In this document: positions 19,199 through 29,430 of the stretch, piece by piece
How positions within the stretch are numbered: position 1 is the stretch's first letter
How the letters are laid out: the number at the start of each line of letters is the position of its first letter
Assembly: GCA_024697065.1 (NCBI GenBank)
Contig: JAILGE010000028.1
Coordinates: 32,905 to 96,904, forward strand
Reading direction: 5' to 3'
Source: Lachnospiraceae bacterium
GTDB taxonomy: Bacteria; Bacillota; Clostridia; Lachnospirales; Lachnospiraceae
DNA length: 64,000 bases
Notes under the pieces: model-generated
What the model was told of the DNA's origin: nothing
The model's input: the letters and a program-made list of their open reading frames with translations, nothing else
The model's database searches: none
Program-made: the position numbers and the translations under genes

Positions 19199-20275
19199 TC
19201 AATCTGCCCTTCCCGCTTTCATCCGTGCCTTATCGTCATACATTGCCTTATCCGCTTCCGCATATGTGGTCTCAAAATCCTTATGCCAGTCATGGAAACC
19301 TATGGCAAAAGAGAATTCCGACTCTTCCTGACGTTCACGCAATCTGTTGGTAAACAAGGCTATATTTTCTCTGGAGATATCTGTACACAGCACGCAGAAT
19401 TCATCTCCGCCCACACGATACAGATAGCAATTGGCAGGAAGTATCGAGCGGATGACCAGTGCCGTTCCGCGGATGATCTTGTCACCTGCCTGATGTCCTT
19501 CCGTATCATTGACCTTCTTAAGATTGTTCACATCGATACTGTAGATATAAGTAATGTGATTCCCGTATTTCTGGGCATCAGCGAAGAAGCTGGTACGGTT
19601 GTAGGCTCCGGTAAGGACATCATAACGGAAGTATCTGATGTGTATATACAGATAGTAGAAGGTGATATTCATGGAAATAACACCGATAAGGATACCTCTG
19701 AGGCTGAAGGCAAACTCAACAAAGGTACCCAATACAGCAAGTATGGATTCCACAAATATGATAGTCGCCTCTTCGACATTGCCGTGTCGTATGAACATGG
19801 CCGCCATCCAAAAGCAGATCAGTATGTACAGGATAAGAGTAAAATGCGGCGTATATGCCAGGGGTCCTCTCATTATCCTGCCATCGGGTCCGTACCAGAA
19901 TACAAGCTTTGTAAAGAATGCCAGGAAGGTTATGACAAGATTGATGACAGCCGGGATCACAAAAAGCTTCTTGTGCCTGATCGGCATGTCCCTCATTACT
20001 ATGTTCACCAGCCTGTAGAGGATAAGGATCCTCACGTTATATCCCACGAACGCGGCAAAAACATGTGCAAAACCGGTACAGTGCCTGTCAAACTGGATGT
20101 AATCGATATTATCAAAAATAACGAGGATCATGAGCAGGACCAGCATCGGCCAGAACTTGACAGTAAGCTCATGTTCAAAACGATTGTTGATGATAAGGAA
20201 TAGCAAAAGAAATAAGATCACCATCAACGGAAGAAAATTTAATTGTAATATAGTCTGCAAATGATAATCAATCAT
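19199..20275 (-). CDS. Membrane diguanylate cyclase (GGDEF)
   Basis: 358 residues. The N-terminal half has about six hydrophobic helices (residues 10-195) with no recognised ligand-binding motif. The C-terminal GGDEF domain carries the intact active-site motif RVGGDEFCVL and the upstream NLKKVNDTEGHQAGD block, so cyclic-di-GMP synthesis from GTP is expected. The RxxD inhibitory site that usually lies five residues before GGDEF is absent (the four residues there are PANC/LPAN-like), so product inhibition may be lacking. It ends 25 bases before the giant helicase gene in the same direction, so a shared transcript is possible. Confidence 0.92.
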   Translation of the reverse strand: MIDYHLQTILQLNFLPLMVILFLLLFLIINNRFEHELTVKFWPMLVLLMILVIFDNIDYIQFDRHCTGFAHVFAAFVGYNVRILILYRLVNIVMRDMPIRHKKLFVIPAVINLVITFLAFFTKLVFWYGPDGRIMRGPLAYTPHFTLILYILICFWMAAMFIRHGNVEEATIIFVESILAVLGTFVEFAFSLRGILIGVISMNITFYYLYIHIRYFRYDVLTGAYNRTSFFADAQKYGNHITYIYSIDVNNLKKVNDTEGHQAGDKIIRGTALVIRSILPANCYLYRVGGDEFCVLCTDISRENIALFTNRLRERQEESEFSFAIGFHDWHKDFETTYAEADKAMYDDKARMKAGRAD

Positions 20276-20378
20276 CTGAATTTATCCTAAAATGTAATCC
20301 CCGAATATAAACCGATGTCAGGCCAGGGCCCGTCACCTCTTTCCGATTTTATCATATTACAGCCATTTATTAAACAGA

Positions 20379-20403
20379 AAAAACCCTCATGTAAAGGGTT
20401 TTT
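20379..20403 (-). terminator. Terminator after trmO (usable on both strands)
   Basis: AAAAACCCT and AGGGTTTTT arms flank a 7-base loop, with A and T runs on both sides. It overlaps the last codons of trmO, which ends at 20387. Confidence 0.75.
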
Positions 20404-21079
20404 CGATCCCGCAGACAGTGATCACCCTGTCTTTTGCGGTGAATTTAATATTCATATTCTTGTAGGATACACCCCAGACTCTGCCTTCGTCATGTATAAA
20501 TGCTGTCCTTGGATCCTGTTTCAAAAGATCATATACCGCTCTCCTGTCACCTTCCGGTATCTCTTCTTCCATTTCCGGAGGAATGATAACTTCCATTTCA
20601 TCTCTTACTTCCGCAGCGAATCCCGCTCTCGCTTCGGGATGAGCATCGGCATAGGCGATATAGGGCTTTATATCCAGTATCGGAGTGCCGTCTAACATAT
20701 CCACTCCGGATACCCTTATGACATTTCCGTATTTTTCCTCACAGGTAACTCCCTCAAGCTTCACACAGGATAAACCTATGGGGTTTGGCCTAAAGGGCGA
20801 TCTGGTGGCAAATACGCCCTTGCGTTCCCTGCCGCCCAGTCTCGGAGGGGTGACGGTTGCATTCCATTTTGTCCTGACATTTTCCGAGAATACAAAGCTG
20901 ATCCAGAGATAATCAAAGCCTTCTATCCCTCTTAATATATCCGGATGCCTGAATTCCGGCTCAAATACGATCCTTCCTTCGGCATCCGGAACCAGCAGGC
21001 TTTGCCTGGGTATTCCGAATTTTTCCGGGAAACCGGTATAAATATGCGCAATGGGACGAAATTCGTAACTCTCAGGCAT
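20387..21079 (-). CDS. trmO: tRNA (N6-threonylcarbamoyladenosine37-N6)-methyltransferase, TrmO/TsaA family
   Basis: 230 residues. The N-terminal barrel carries the family hallmarks: HIYTGFPEKFGIPRQ, FDYLWISFVF, FATRSPFRPNPIGLSCVKL and VDMLDGTPILDIKPYIAYAD. These bind S-adenosylmethionine in the unusual beta-barrel fold. The enzyme methylates t6A37 in ANN-decoding tRNAs, as known for E. coli TrmO. The start codon directly abuts the uvrA stop, so it is the third gene of the uvrB-uvrA transcript and may be induced with it. The C-terminal 75 residues are less conserved. Confidence 0.9.
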   Translation of the reverse strand: MPESYEFRPIAHIYTGFPEKFGIPRQSLLVPDAEGRIVFEPEFRHPDILRGIEGFDYLWISFVFSENVRTKWNATVTPPRLGGRERKGVFATRSPFRPNPIGLSCVKLEGVTCEEKYGNVIRVSGVDMLDGTPILDIKPYIAYADAHPEARAGFAAEVRDEMEVIIPPEMEEEIPEGDRRAVYDLLKQDPRTAFIHDEGRVWGVSYKNMNIKFTAKDRVITVCGIEKPFT

Positions 21080-23971
21080 TTATTTCTCCTTAAGGATCTT
21101 CTTTAAAAACTGTCCCGTGTAGGAAGCCTTTACCTTTGCCACTTCTTCCGGGGTACCCTTCGCGATGACCGTTCCGCCCCCGTCTCCGCCTTCCGGGCCC
21201 ATGTCGATGATATAATCCGCAGTCTTGATGACATCAAGATTATGCTCTATCACCACTACGGTATTGCCGTTTTCCGTAAGCTTCTGAAGTATGCTGATAA
21301 GCTTGCGTACATCTTCGAAGTGAAGTCCCGTCGTAGGCTCATCAAGAATATAGATCGTCTTGCCCGTGCTGCGTTTGGACAGCTCCGCCGCAAGCTTTAT
21401 CCTCTGGGCCTCACCTCCGGAAAGTTCCGTGGAAGGCTGTCCCAACTTGACGTATGAGAGTCCAACGTCGTAGAGGGTCTGGATCTTATTCTTTATGGAC
21501 GGCACGGACTTGAAGAATTCCAGGGCTTCTTCAACTGTCATATCCAATACTTCAAAGATATTCTTACCCTTATAGAGCACATCCAGAGTCTCTCTGTTGT
21601 AACGCTTTCCGTTGCAGACTTCACAGGGAACATAAACATCCGGCAGGAAGTGCATTTCGATCTTTACGATACCGTCACCGCTGCAGGCTTCACATCTTCC
21701 ACCCTTTACATTGAAGGAAAAACGTCCCTTCTTATACCCCTTTGCCTTTGCATCGGGTGTAGCCGCAAAGAGATCTCTGATCATATCGAATACTCCCGTA
21801 TATGTTGCGGGATTGGATCTCGGTGTCCTGCCTATGGGTGTCTGGTCAATGGCAATGACCTTATCGAGCTGTTCAAGCCCCGTTATCTTCTTATGATTTC
21901 CGGGCACTGTGTAGGCACGGTTTAGATTTCTCGCCAGAGACTTATAGAGGATCTCATTTATAAGTGAAGATTTACCTGAGCCGGACACACCCGTAACACA
22001 GGTAAATATCCCCAGAGGAATATCCACATCGATATTCTTAAGATTATGTTCCGTCGCACCCTTGATAGTGATGCGCCCCTTCGGCTCTCTTCTCACGGCC
22101 GGTATATCTATCTTCTTCCTGCCGGAGAGATACTGTCCGGTTATGGAATCCTTACATGCGATGATATCATCCACGGTTCCCGCCGCAACTATCCTCCCAC
22201 CATGCGACCCGGCTCCCGGACCCACATCCACAAGGAAGTCTGCCTCTCTCATGGTATCTTCGTCATGTTCTACCACTATAAGGGTATTCCCAAGGTCTCT
22301 GAGACCTTTAAGCGCCCCCAGCAGTTTTTCGTTATCTCTCTGGTGAAGTCCTATACTGGGCTCATCGAGTATGTAGCATACTCCCACAAGTCCGGATCCT
22401 ATCTGGGTCGCAAGTCTGATACGCTGTGCTTCCCCTCCCGACAGAGTGGCCGTTGCTCTCGAAAGAGTGAGATAATCAAGTCCCACTTCATTTAAGAAAC
22501 CTACTCTCGATCTGATCTCCTTAATAACCTGATCTCCGATGAGATGCTGCTGCTTCGTAAGCTTCAGATCCTCAAGGAACCTCCCCAATTCTCCGATGGG
22601 AAGCGAAGTCATCTCGTAGATATTTTTATCGGATATGGTAACAGCAAGAGCCTCGGGCTTTAATCTCTGTCCATGGCATACACTGCAAGGTTCGATTGAC
22701 ATGAACTTCTCATATTCCGCCTTGGATGTCTCCGAATAAGTCTCCCTGTATCTTCTCTCCACATTCTTGATAAGGCCTTCAAAGGCGATGGGATAAACAC
22801 CATACCCTCTCTGCCCCTGATAATGAACTTCCACTTCCTTATCCGTTCCGTAGAGAAGTATTGACCGTATCTTTTCCGGCAGTTCACACCAGGGAGTATC
22901 AAGATCGAACTTGAATTTCTTCACCAGCGCCAGGAGCAATGCATTGGTAAAGCTTCCTTCCTGATTTGCCGACTGCCATCCCAGTACAGCTATACAGCCT
23001 TCATTAATGGATCGTTCCGGGTCGGGTATCATGGATGCCTCGGTAAATTCCATCTTGATACCAAGTCCGGCACAGTTGGGACATGCACCGAAAGGATTAT
23101 TAAAGGAAAATGTCCTGGGTTCTATCTCATCAATACTTATACCGCAATCGGGACAGGAAAAGGACTGACTGAAATTAAGTCTCTTATTCTCACCTTCACG
23201 GGCTACAACTTCTATCACAACCAGTCCGTCGGAAATGAGCATGACATTTTCCAGGGAATCGGCAAGCCGCTTTTCTATCCCCGCCTTTATCACAAGTCTG
23301 TCAACCACCACCTCTATGGTATGCTTGATATTCTTATCGAGGGTGATATCCTCTTCGAGTTCATACAGGCTGCCATCGATCTGGGCACGCACATAGCCGC
23401 TCTTTCTCATCTGCTCGAGGACTTTTTCATGTCTGCCCTTCTTGCCTCTTACAACAGGAGCAAGTACCTGTATCCTGCTGCCTTCATCCAGCCCCATGAT
23501 CTGGTCCACCATCTGATCCACAGTCTGTCTCATGATAGGCTTGCCGCACTGAGGACAATGAGGAATACCTGCCCTTGCATATAAGAGCCTTAAGTAATCA
23601 TAGATCTCCGTAACTGTTCCCACGGTAGACCTGGGGTTCTTATTTGTGGATTTCTGATCGATGCTTATGGCGGGACTTAAGCCTTCTATCTTATCCACCG
23701 CCGGCTTTTCCATCTGTCCCAGGAACTGTCTCGCATAAGATGACAGAGATTCCATATATCTTCTCTGTCCTTCCGCATAAATGGTATCGAAGGCAAGTGA
23801 TGATTTCCCGGAACCCGACAGACCTGTGAATACAACAAATCTGTCTCTGGGGATCACCAGATCAACATCTTTTAAATTATGCTCTCTTGCACCTGTTATC
23901 CTTATTGTCTGGGAAGGCGGAAGCATCTTAAGAGCTTTTACTGCTTCCGAGTCCTTTATCTTTTCTGCCAT
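21080..23971 (-). CDS. uvrA: Excinuclease ABC subunit A
   Basis: 963 residues, normal length. Two ABC ATPase modules: the first Walker A is [16 protein letters not shown] (near residue 55) and the second is [15 protein letters not shown]. Both carry LSGGEAQRI signatures and ILDEPS / [11 protein letters not shown]alker B motifs. Zn-binding [28 protein letters not shown] and CEVCNG pairs are present. It scans DNA for bulky lesions with UvrB. The ATG lies 17 bases after the uvrB stop, so it shares the LexA-controlled promoter upstream of uvrB. Confidence 0.98.
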   Translation of the reverse strand: MAEKIKDSEAVKALKMLPPSQTIRITGAREHNLKDVDLVIPRDRFVVFTGLSGSGKSSLAFDTIYAEGQRRYMESLSSYARQFLGQMEKPAVDKIEGLSPAISIDQKSTNKNPRSTVGTVTEIYDYLRLLYARAGIPHCPQCGKPIMRQTVDQMVDQIMGLDEGSRIQVLAPVVRGKKGRHEKVLEQMRKSGYVRAQIDGSLYELEEDITLDKNIKHTIEVVVDRLVIKAGIEKRLADSLENVMLISDGLVVIEVVAREGENKRLNFSQSFSCPDCGISIDEIEPRTFSFNNPFGACPNCAGLGIKMEFTEASMIPDPERSINEGCIAVLGWQSANQEGSFTNALLLALVKKFKFDLDTPWCELPEKIRSILLYGTDKEVEVHYQGQRGYGVYPIAFEGLIKNVERRYRETYSETSKAEYEKFMSIEPCSVCHGQRLKPEALAVTISDKNIYEMTSLPIGELGRFLEDLKLTKQQHLIGDQVIKEIRSRVGFLNEVGLDYLTLSRATATLSGGEAQRIRLATQIGSGLVGVCYILDEPSIGLHQRDNEKLLGALKGLRDLGNTLIVVEHDEDTMREADFLVDVGPGAGSHGGRIVAAGTVDDIIACKDSITGQYLSGRKKIDIPAVRREPKGRITIKGATEHNLKNIDVDIPLGIFTCVTGVSGSGKSSLINEILYKSLARNLNRAYTVPGNHKKITGLEQLDKVIAIDQTPIGRTPRSNPATYTGVFDMIRDLFAATPDAKAKGYKKGRFSFNVKGGRCEACSGDGIVKIEMHFLPDVYVPCEVCNGKRYNRETLDVLYKGKNIFEVLDMTVEEALEFFKSVPSIKNKIQTLYDVGLSYVKLGQPSTELSGGEAQRIKLAAELSKRSTGKTIYILDEPTTGLHFEDVRKLISILQKLTENGNTVVVIEHNLDVIKTADYIIDMGPEGGDGGGTVIAKGTPEEVAKVKASYTGQFLKKILKEK

Positions 23972-23988
23972 TTCTTTCTCCGTATACT

Positions 23989-26043
23989 TTAACTGTGCTT
24001 TTCGCTTCTCTTCTTTCTCCCGCCGGGCCGCTTTCCTGCGGCATGCTTTTCCTTATATCCTCCGGATCTTTCTCTGTAGGACTTGAGTTCCAGCAGCTGA
24101 TCCCTGAGCTCAGCAGCGCATTCGAAATTAAGATCCGCCGCAGCCCTCTTCATCTCCTTTTCGGTCTTGGCGATCATCTTATCTAACTCTTCATCGCTCA
24201 TGGATTCCGGATCTTTCTCAAGAGAAGCCTTCGTAGACTCTATCGCTTTGCTTACCGCGATAAGATCCCTGACCGCCTTCTTGATGGTTGTGGGAGTGAT
24301 ATTGTGTTCCTCATTATATTTCATCTGTATCGCACGTCTTCTGTTGGTCTCGTCAATACAGATCTTCATTGAATCCGTGATGGTATCGGCATACATGATG
24401 ACATGCCCTTCGGAATTTCTCGCCGCTCTTCCCACTGTCTGGATAAGAGATGTGGCTGAACGGAGGAACCCTTCCTTGTCGGCATCCAGTATGGCCACCA
24501 AAGTCACTTCCGGGATATCCAGACCTTCTCTGAGGAGATTGATACCCACCAGGACATCAAATACATCAAGTCTCAGATCTCTTATTATCTGGGATCTTTC
24601 CAGGGTATCTATATCGGAATGAAGGTATTTAACCCTCACGCCCACATCATGGAGATAATCCGAAAGATCCTCCGCCATCCGCTTTGTCAGCGTGGTGATC
24701 ATCACTTTATGTTTTTGGGCAGTCTCTTTCTTTATCTCCCCCAGCAGATCGTCGATCTGTCCTTCCACAGGACGGACATCTATCTCCGGATCCAACAGTC
24801 CTGTCGGTCTTATGATCTGCTCGGCTCTCAGGAGTTCGTGTTCTTCCTCGTATTTGGCAGGAGTAGCCGAAACAAAAAGCATCTGATCTATCCTGGATTC
24901 AAATTCACTGAAATTAAGCGGTCTGTTGTCCAATGCCGACGGAAGCCTGAAACCGTAATCCACGAGAGTGCTCTTTCGTGATCTGTCTCCCGCATACATA
25001 CCGCCTATCTGAGGAATGGTCATATGGGATTCGTCAACGATAATCAGGAAATCATCTTTAAAGAAATCAAAGAGACAATAGGGCGGCTCTCCGGGTTTCA
25101 ATCCGTTTAAATGTCTTGTGTAATTCTCGATACCCGAGCAGACTCCGGTCTCTCTGAGCATCTCCACATCAAAACTTGTTCGCTCGAATATCCTCTGTGC
25201 TTCGATGAGCTTATCATTCTTCCTGAAGAACTCGACCCGCTCTCTCGCTTCCGCTTCTATGGCTTTACATGCCTCTTCCATCTTGTCCATGGATACAACA
25301 TAATGCGATGCAGGGAAGATGCTGATATGCTCCAAAGTGCATATCGCTTTCCTGCTCAGACTGTCGATCTGGGTGATACGGTCTATCTCATCGCCGAAGA
25401 ATTCCACACGGATTATCCTGTCACCGCCTTCCGCCGGATTGATCTCCAGCACATCTCCGTGTACCCTGAAGCATGCACGGTTCAGATCCAGATCGTTTCT
25501 CTCATATCTGATACCCACCAGTTCACGCATTACTTCATCACGATCCTTGGTCATACCCGGCCGGAGATTAACAACCATGCCTTCGTATTCCTCCGGGCTT
25601 CCCAAACCGTAGATGCATGAAACACTTGAAACCACTATAACATCTTTCCTCTCGGTTAGAGATGCTGTGGCGGACAGTCTTAATTTATCTATCTCATCAT
25701 TTATCGCAGAGTCCTTCTCTATATAAGTATCCGTGGAAGGAACGTAAGCCTCGGGCTGATAATAATCATAGTATGATACAAAATACTCAACCGCATTTTC
25801 AGGAAAAAAATCCTTGAATTCGCTGTAGAGCTGTGCAGCCAGAGTCTTATTGTGAGCGATGACCAGCGTCGGCTTATTGAGCTTTGCGATGATATTAGCC
25901 ATGGTAAAGGTCTTGCCGGAACCCGTAACGCCAAGCAGCGTCTCAAACTGATTCCCGGCTTTAAAGCCCTCTACAAGCTTTTCGATCGCCCGGGGCTGGT
26001 CGCCTGTAGGCTGATATTCAGAATGTAATTTGAAATTTCCCAT
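23989..26043 (-). CDS. uvrB: Excinuclease ABC subunit B
   Basis: 684 residues. Walker A is [12 protein letters not shown] near residue 40, the beta-hairpin region [20 protein letters not shown] follows, then the DEAH-like DESHMTIPQ, the helicase motif VGRAARN and a C-terminal UVR domain ([19 protein letters not shown]). UvrB verifies damage and recruits UvrC. It is the first gene of uvrB-uvrA-trmO. A near-perfect LexA operator lies just downstream of its -10 box, so SOS control is expected. Confidence 0.98.
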   Translation of the reverse strand: MGNFKLHSEYQPTGDQPRAIEKLVEGFKAGNQFETLLGVTGSGKTFTMANIIAKLNKPTLVIAHNKTLAAQLYSEFKDFFPENAVEYFVSYYDYYQPEAYVPSTDTYIEKDSAINDEIDKLRLSATASLTERKDVIVVSSVSCIYGLGSPEEYEGMVVNLRPGMTKDRDEVMRELVGIRYERNDLDLNRACFRVHGDVLEINPAEGGDRIIRVEFFGDEIDRITQIDSLSRKAICTLEHISIFPASHYVVSMDKMEEACKAIEAEARERVEFFRKNDKLIEAQRIFERTSFDVEMLRETGVCSGIENYTRHLNGLKPGEPPYCLFDFFKDDFLIIVDESHMTIPQIGGMYAGDRSRKSTLVDYGFRLPSALDNRPLNFSEFESRIDQMLFVSATPAKYEEEHELLRAEQIIRPTGLLDPEIDVRPVEGQIDDLLGEIKKETAQKHKVMITTLTKRMAEDLSDYLHDVGVRVKYLHSDIDTLERSQIIRDLRLDVFDVLVGINLLREGLDIPEVTLVAILDADKEGFLRSATSLIQTVGRAARNSEGHVIMYADTITDSMKICIDETNRRRAIQMKYNEEHNITPTTIKKAVRDLIAVSKAIESTKASLEKDPESMSDEELDKMIAKTEKEMKRAAADLNFECAAELRDQLLELKSYRERSGGYKEKHAAGKRPGGRKKRSEKHS

Positions 26044-26098
26044 ATACCCTCCGACCGGATGTTTTACACTTTTTCCGGACAGTCAGCGCGCATTTATC

Positions 26099-26110
26099 GT
26101 ACATATGTTC
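26099..26110 (-). promoter_or_regulatory. LexA (SOS) operator upstream of uvrB
   Basis: On the minus strand the 12-mer is GAACATATGTAC, one base away from the Firmicutes consensus GAAC-N4-GTTC. It lies 3 bases downstream of the -10 hexamer at 26113-26118, where bound LexA would block transcription initiation. Confidence 0.75.
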
Positions 26111-26112
26111 CT

Positions 26113-26118
26113 ATTATA
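26113..26118 (-). promoter_or_regulatory. -10 box of the uvrB promoter
   Basis: A perfect TATAAT on the minus strand, about 70 bases before the uvrB ATG. The best -35 candidate is weak (GGGACA-like, 16 bases upstream) and lies inside the stem-loop at 26131-26155. Confidence 0.55.
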
Positions 26119-26130
26119 TAACAAAATCAT

Positions 26131-26155
26131 CGCCTGTCCCACTGTGAGACAGGCG
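26131..26155 (-). terminator. Stem-loop after the diguanylate cyclase gene
   Basis: CGCCTGTC and GACAGGCG form an 8-bp stem with a 9-base loop. On the minus strand GATGATTTTGTT follows, so termination is probably imperfect. It overlaps the putative uvrB -35 region. Confidence 0.6.
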
Positions 26156-26217
26156 AAATCTTTACCAAATATTTAAGCTTATGCCTCCGATTTTTCTATC
26201 ACCGGATCACCCCGGAT

Positions 26218-27561
26218 TCATTTCGTATAAAAAGTGTATGTATGCTTTCCTTTTTTCTTGGACTCATACATGGCTTTATCGGTTTTTTCAAAAAGATTTT
26301 CCGTATCCGTAACATCCCTTCCGTTTACTATACCTGCACTTATGGATATGGGCGGCAGTCCGTCATCGGTATTCTCAAGATCCCTTACTATCTGCTCTAT
26401 CTTGGATTCTATAAGTCTTCGCTGCATGCCCGAAGAATGAACCATGAAAACAACGAACTCATCACCGCCTATACGGCAGATATAATCATCATCACGGAAC
26501 ACTCCCTTAAGTACATGAACAAGCTTTATCAGCGCTTTATCGCCGACCTCATGCCCGTAAGTATCATTGATACTCTTGAAGTTATCCACATCAAGCAGCA
26601 TCATATAGGTTGTCTTAAGATCAACACTGGAGAGCATGATATCGTAGCCCGCACGGTTGTAGGCTCCCGTGAGTTCATCATGGGATGCCTTGTAATTGAG
26701 TTTCTCCAGGCTGTTTCTGTATCTCTCGTACATCTTGTTGTAGGCCCTGGCCAGATAAATGAACTCACTGGCCCCGGATTCGGGTATGGGATCATCCGAT
26801 TTGATCTTTTCCACTGCCGTGAGAACAGGCTTGATCCCCAGCCGTGAAGCAAGTCCCAGCATAAATAATATTGATATAACCTGAACCGCAAGGACTGTAT
26901 ATACCAGTTTTACCTTACGATTCAGGGATGATGTTTCATGCTTTTCGACCGCCTCCATGAGCTTGTCGATCTCTTCTATGCTTTCATGCATATCCCTGCG
27001 GATAGCTGCCTTCTGTTCAAAATAATCATCGCTGAGTACGATCTCCGTTGCCCGCCTTATCTTATCTTCCTGATCGAGGGCGTCATCTTCCGGGCTGAGA
27101 ACCACCTTATCCAAAACAGGATCATATCCGGTATATCCCATTGCATCGACCACAAGACGCATTGCATAATATTCCCGCTCCATCAATGCAACCGAGTTAT
27201 CCATCGCATCCTGAAGATCGTTGAATGCAGCCTTGGTATTTTCATCTTCACTCATTTTTGCAAGGGCTGTTTCACGCCGCCTGGTTTCAAAAGCCTCCGT
27301 GAAATACCGGTCCATATATTTCCTGTCACAGCTTACGGTAAATCTCTGAACATTCTCGGTAAGATAGTCCGAAGCATCCATAAGTTCGTGCGCGGCATTT
27401 TCCATTTCATAATGCTTTTTCTGAGCCTCCGTCAGACGCTCAAATGAAGAAGCCAGAAGATAATCCGCGTACATAACGATACCGGACATGACAACCACTA
27501 CCAGAATAAGACATAAATTTATATTTTTCAGTGAAATTGATCTGTTTCGATTAATTAACAT
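26218..27561 (-). CDS. Membrane-anchored diguanylate cyclase (GGDEF) with an extracytoplasmic sensor
   Basis: 447 residues. TM1 (about 14-36), then a helical, strongly charged extracytoplasmic segment of about 165 residues (coiled-coil-like), then TM2 (about 217-240). The linker runs into a GGDEF domain with the intact CRIGGDEFVVFM motif. The product-inhibition site RDDD lies exactly five residues before GGDEF, so unlike the cyclase at 19199 this one should be feedback-inhibited. Output is cyclic-di-GMP; the signal is unknown. The promoter TTGACA-18-TATAAT upstream is near perfect. Confidence 0.93.
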   Translation of the reverse strand: MLINRNRSISLKNINLCLILVVVVMSGIVMYADYLLASSFERLTEAQKKHYEMENAAHELMDASDYLTENVQRFTVSCDRKYMDRYFTEAFETRRRETALAKMSEDENTKAAFNDLQDAMDNSVALMEREYYAMRLVVDAMGYTGYDPVLDKVVLSPEDDALDQEDKIRRATEIVLSDDYFEQKAAIRRDMHESIEEIDKLMEAVEKHETSSLNRKVKLVYTVLAVQVISILFMLGLASRLGIKPVLTAVEKIKSDDPIPESGASEFIYLARAYNKMYERYRNSLEKLNYKASHDELTGAYNRAGYDIMLSSVDLKTTYMMLLDVDNFKSINDTYGHEVGDKALIKLVHVLKGVFRDDDYICRIGGDEFVVFMVHSSGMQRRLIESKIEQIVRDLENTDDGLPPISISAGIVNGRDVTDTENLFEKTDKAMYESKKKGKHTYTFYTK

Positions 27562-27619
27562 ATGCTTTCCTCATATTAAAAGCTTCACTCAAAGCCATGC
27601 ATTCTTTCAATAAGGTTTA

Positions 27620-27649
27620 ATTATATTGTTTTAATTTTAACTTTGTCAA
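27620..27649 (-). promoter_or_regulatory. Consensus promoter of the diguanylate cyclase gene at 26218
   Basis: On the minus strand, perfect TTGACA (27644-27649), 18 bases, perfect TATAAT (27620-27625). About 60 bases of AT-rich leader precede the ATG. Confidence 0.85.
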
Positions 27650-27746
27650 CGGAAGTTATGGGCATCAAATCTGTATTTTTTGAAATACATAAATATGATA
27701 TAATCATCTATCGCAAAGTCCGAAATACAGAAATCCCAGGTTATAA

Positions 27747-28679
27747 ATGAGCGATCAAAGCAACAAAACAACTGCATACTTCCACCTTCCGGGACTTTTT
27801 GAATTCTATGAATTCTATAAGGTGTTTTTACCTGTATATAAAGAACATCCCGAATTTTTCCATGATCAGTGCAGGATAGGTTCCGTCTATGGAGCGCCGG
27901 CCGACTGCATCTGGGGAGGCGGAAGAGTCGGATACGGAGACAATGATCCCATACAGGTTCTGGACCTCATGGATAAATATCATATATCCGCAAGACTTAC
28001 CTTCAGTAATTCCCTGCTCAGAGAAGAGCATCTTAAAGATGAAAAATGTAACAGGCTCTGCAGGCTGTTTGAGAAATCTGCCTCTGATCATTATGTCAGT
28101 CCGGTACGAAACGGCATTATAGTTCATTCCGATATGCTGACCCGGTATATACTGCAGAACTATCCGTCTCTTTATCTGGTATCTTCTACAACCAAGGTAC
28201 TCACTAACTTTGAAGATCTTCAAAGCGAACTGTCCCGTTCGGAATTTTCCTATGTCGTTCCTGACTTCAGGCTGAACAGATCATTCGACCGCTTAGCTTC
28301 TTTAAGTGAGGACAAAAAACGCAAAGTGGAATTTCTCTGCAATGAATGCTGCTATGTGGGATGCACCGACAGAAAAGCCTGCTATGAGAATGTCAGCAGA
28401 AAGGCTTTGGGCGAAGACTGTCCGGATCACATATGTAACGCTCCGGAGCACGAGGGCGGATACATGTTCTCCAAAGCGATGAAGAGTCCGGCCTTCATAA
28501 GTTCTGATGATATCAGGGATATTTATATCCCGATGGGATTTAACAATTTCAAGATAGAAGGACGAAGTCTTGGCAGCGCCCTTCTTCTCGAATTTATTCT
28601 TTACTATATGACAAAACCCGAATATCAGATCAATGTCAGAGAAATGATATATCTGGACAATACTCTTGATCTGTTTTAA
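27747..28679 (+). CDS. Putative U32-peptidase-like protein with a cysteine cluster
   Basis: 310 residues, family not certain. The layout recalls U32/UbiU-UbiV proteins: an N-terminal FEFYEFYKVF segment, GAPADCIWGGGRVGYG, a Cys cluster (FLCNECCYVGC then DRKACYENVS and DCPDHICNAP), and the C-terminal FISSDDIRDIYIPMGFNNFK plus IEGR block, close to the KIEGR motif of U32 proteins. Family knowledge: UbiU/V cysteines ligate a [4Fe-4S] cluster, and U32 proteins act in prephenate-dependent hydroxylation or as collagenase-like peptidases. The role here is unknown. Its stop overlaps the convergent flavoprotein gene by 4 bases, with no room for a terminator. Confidence 0.6.
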   Translation: MSDQSNKTTAYFHLPGLFEFYEFYKVFLPVYKEHPEFFHDQCRIGSVYGAPADCIWGGGRVGYGDNDPIQVLDLMDKYHISARLTFSNSLLREEHLKDEKCNRLCRLFEKSASDHYVSPVRNGIIVHSDMLTRYILQNYPSLYLVSSTTKVLTNFEDLQSELSRSEFSYVVPDFRLNRSFDRLASLSEDKKRKVEFLCNECCYVGCTDRKACYENVSRKALGEDCPDHICNAPEHEGGYMFSKAMKSPAFISSDDIRDIYIPMGFNNFKIEGRSLGSALLLEFILYYMTKPEYQINVREMIYLDNTLDLF

Positions 28680-29398
28680 TTCTCCTTCCACGGCCTTACT
28701 CTGCCAAGCCACCCGTTCGCATTCCAGTACTTAAAATCGGTATATTCGGGATCCTGCTTGCCTAACTGCTTTTGCAGCATCCTGACAGCGTAAAACTTTG
28801 CCTTCACGACAATACCTGTATGGGCGGGCTTGGCAAAATCGACAGCGCTTATCTTTTCCGCAACACTGTTTAACTTCTTTTTGAATTCCTCTTTCCTCTT
28901 ATCTCCGATCTTATTCCAGTCAATTTCCGACATCAGCCTGAAGCTCACGATCCTGATGCAGGAGATCCCCCACCAGGAGAGGCTGTCTTTAATATCCTTT
29001 GCAGTGGACTTTCCGCCGCCGCCCAGACACTGGGTGATTATCACTGCACGTTTTCCGAACATTTCTTTTGCAGGGCGGTGCGGCATCCAGCGATAACCGA
29101 AATGATCCAACATTGCTTTCATCGCACCGGTGGCATGATATACATATGCAGGGGATGTGAATACAAGGAGATCCGCTTCAAGGAGCGATCTCTCGATCTT
29201 CCTGACATATTCCGCATCCTTGCAAAGATCCTGACTGTTCCGGAAGCAGTTCGTACATCCCGAGCAGAAACCCGGGCAATCCTTTGGAAGATAATACTCC
29301 GTTATGTCCGCATCGTCCCTGAATCTCTCTAAGAATATTTCTTTTAATCTGTATGTTACGCCGTGTTTTTCGGTTCCGTTGATAACTGTGATCTTCAA
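28676..29398 (-). CDS. Flavodoxin-fold NAD(P)H-dependent FMN reductase
   Basis: 240 residues from a TTG start at 29398. AGGAG lies 7 bases before it, and the frame then reads MKITVINGTEKHG, the usual beginning of the flavodoxin-like fold. An ATG 12 codons upstream overlaps the tetR stop by 4 bases and is the alternative. GFCSGCTNCF and DLCKDAEYV give Cys residues of the iron-sulfur flavoprotein type. LVFTSPAYVYHATGAMKAMLDHFGYRW is the FMN-phosphate/quinone-side loop (given here in part: TSPAYVYHATGAM). It is co-transcribed with the TetR gene and probably reduces a quinone, nitro or xenobiotic compound that is also the inducer. Confidence 0.85.
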   Translation of the reverse strand: MKITVINGTEKHGVTYRLKEIFLERFRDDADITEYYLPKDCPGFCSGCTNCFRNSQDLCKDAEYVRKIERSLLEADLLVFTSPAYVYHATGAMKAMLDHFGYRWMPHRPAKEMFGKRAVIITQCLGGGGKSTAKDIKDSLSWWGISCIRIVSFRLMSEIDWNKIGDKRKEEFKKKLNSVAEKISAVDFAKPAHTGIVVKAKFYAVRMLQKQLGKQDPEYTDFKYWNANGWLGRVRPWKEN

Positions 29399-29430
29399 TT
29401 TACATCTCCTCTCACCCGTTTGAAATAAAA

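Noticed and set aside
19283..20203. Open frame of about 306 codons on the plus strand
   Set aside because: Antisense to the diguanylate cyclase gene, no RBS, no domain.
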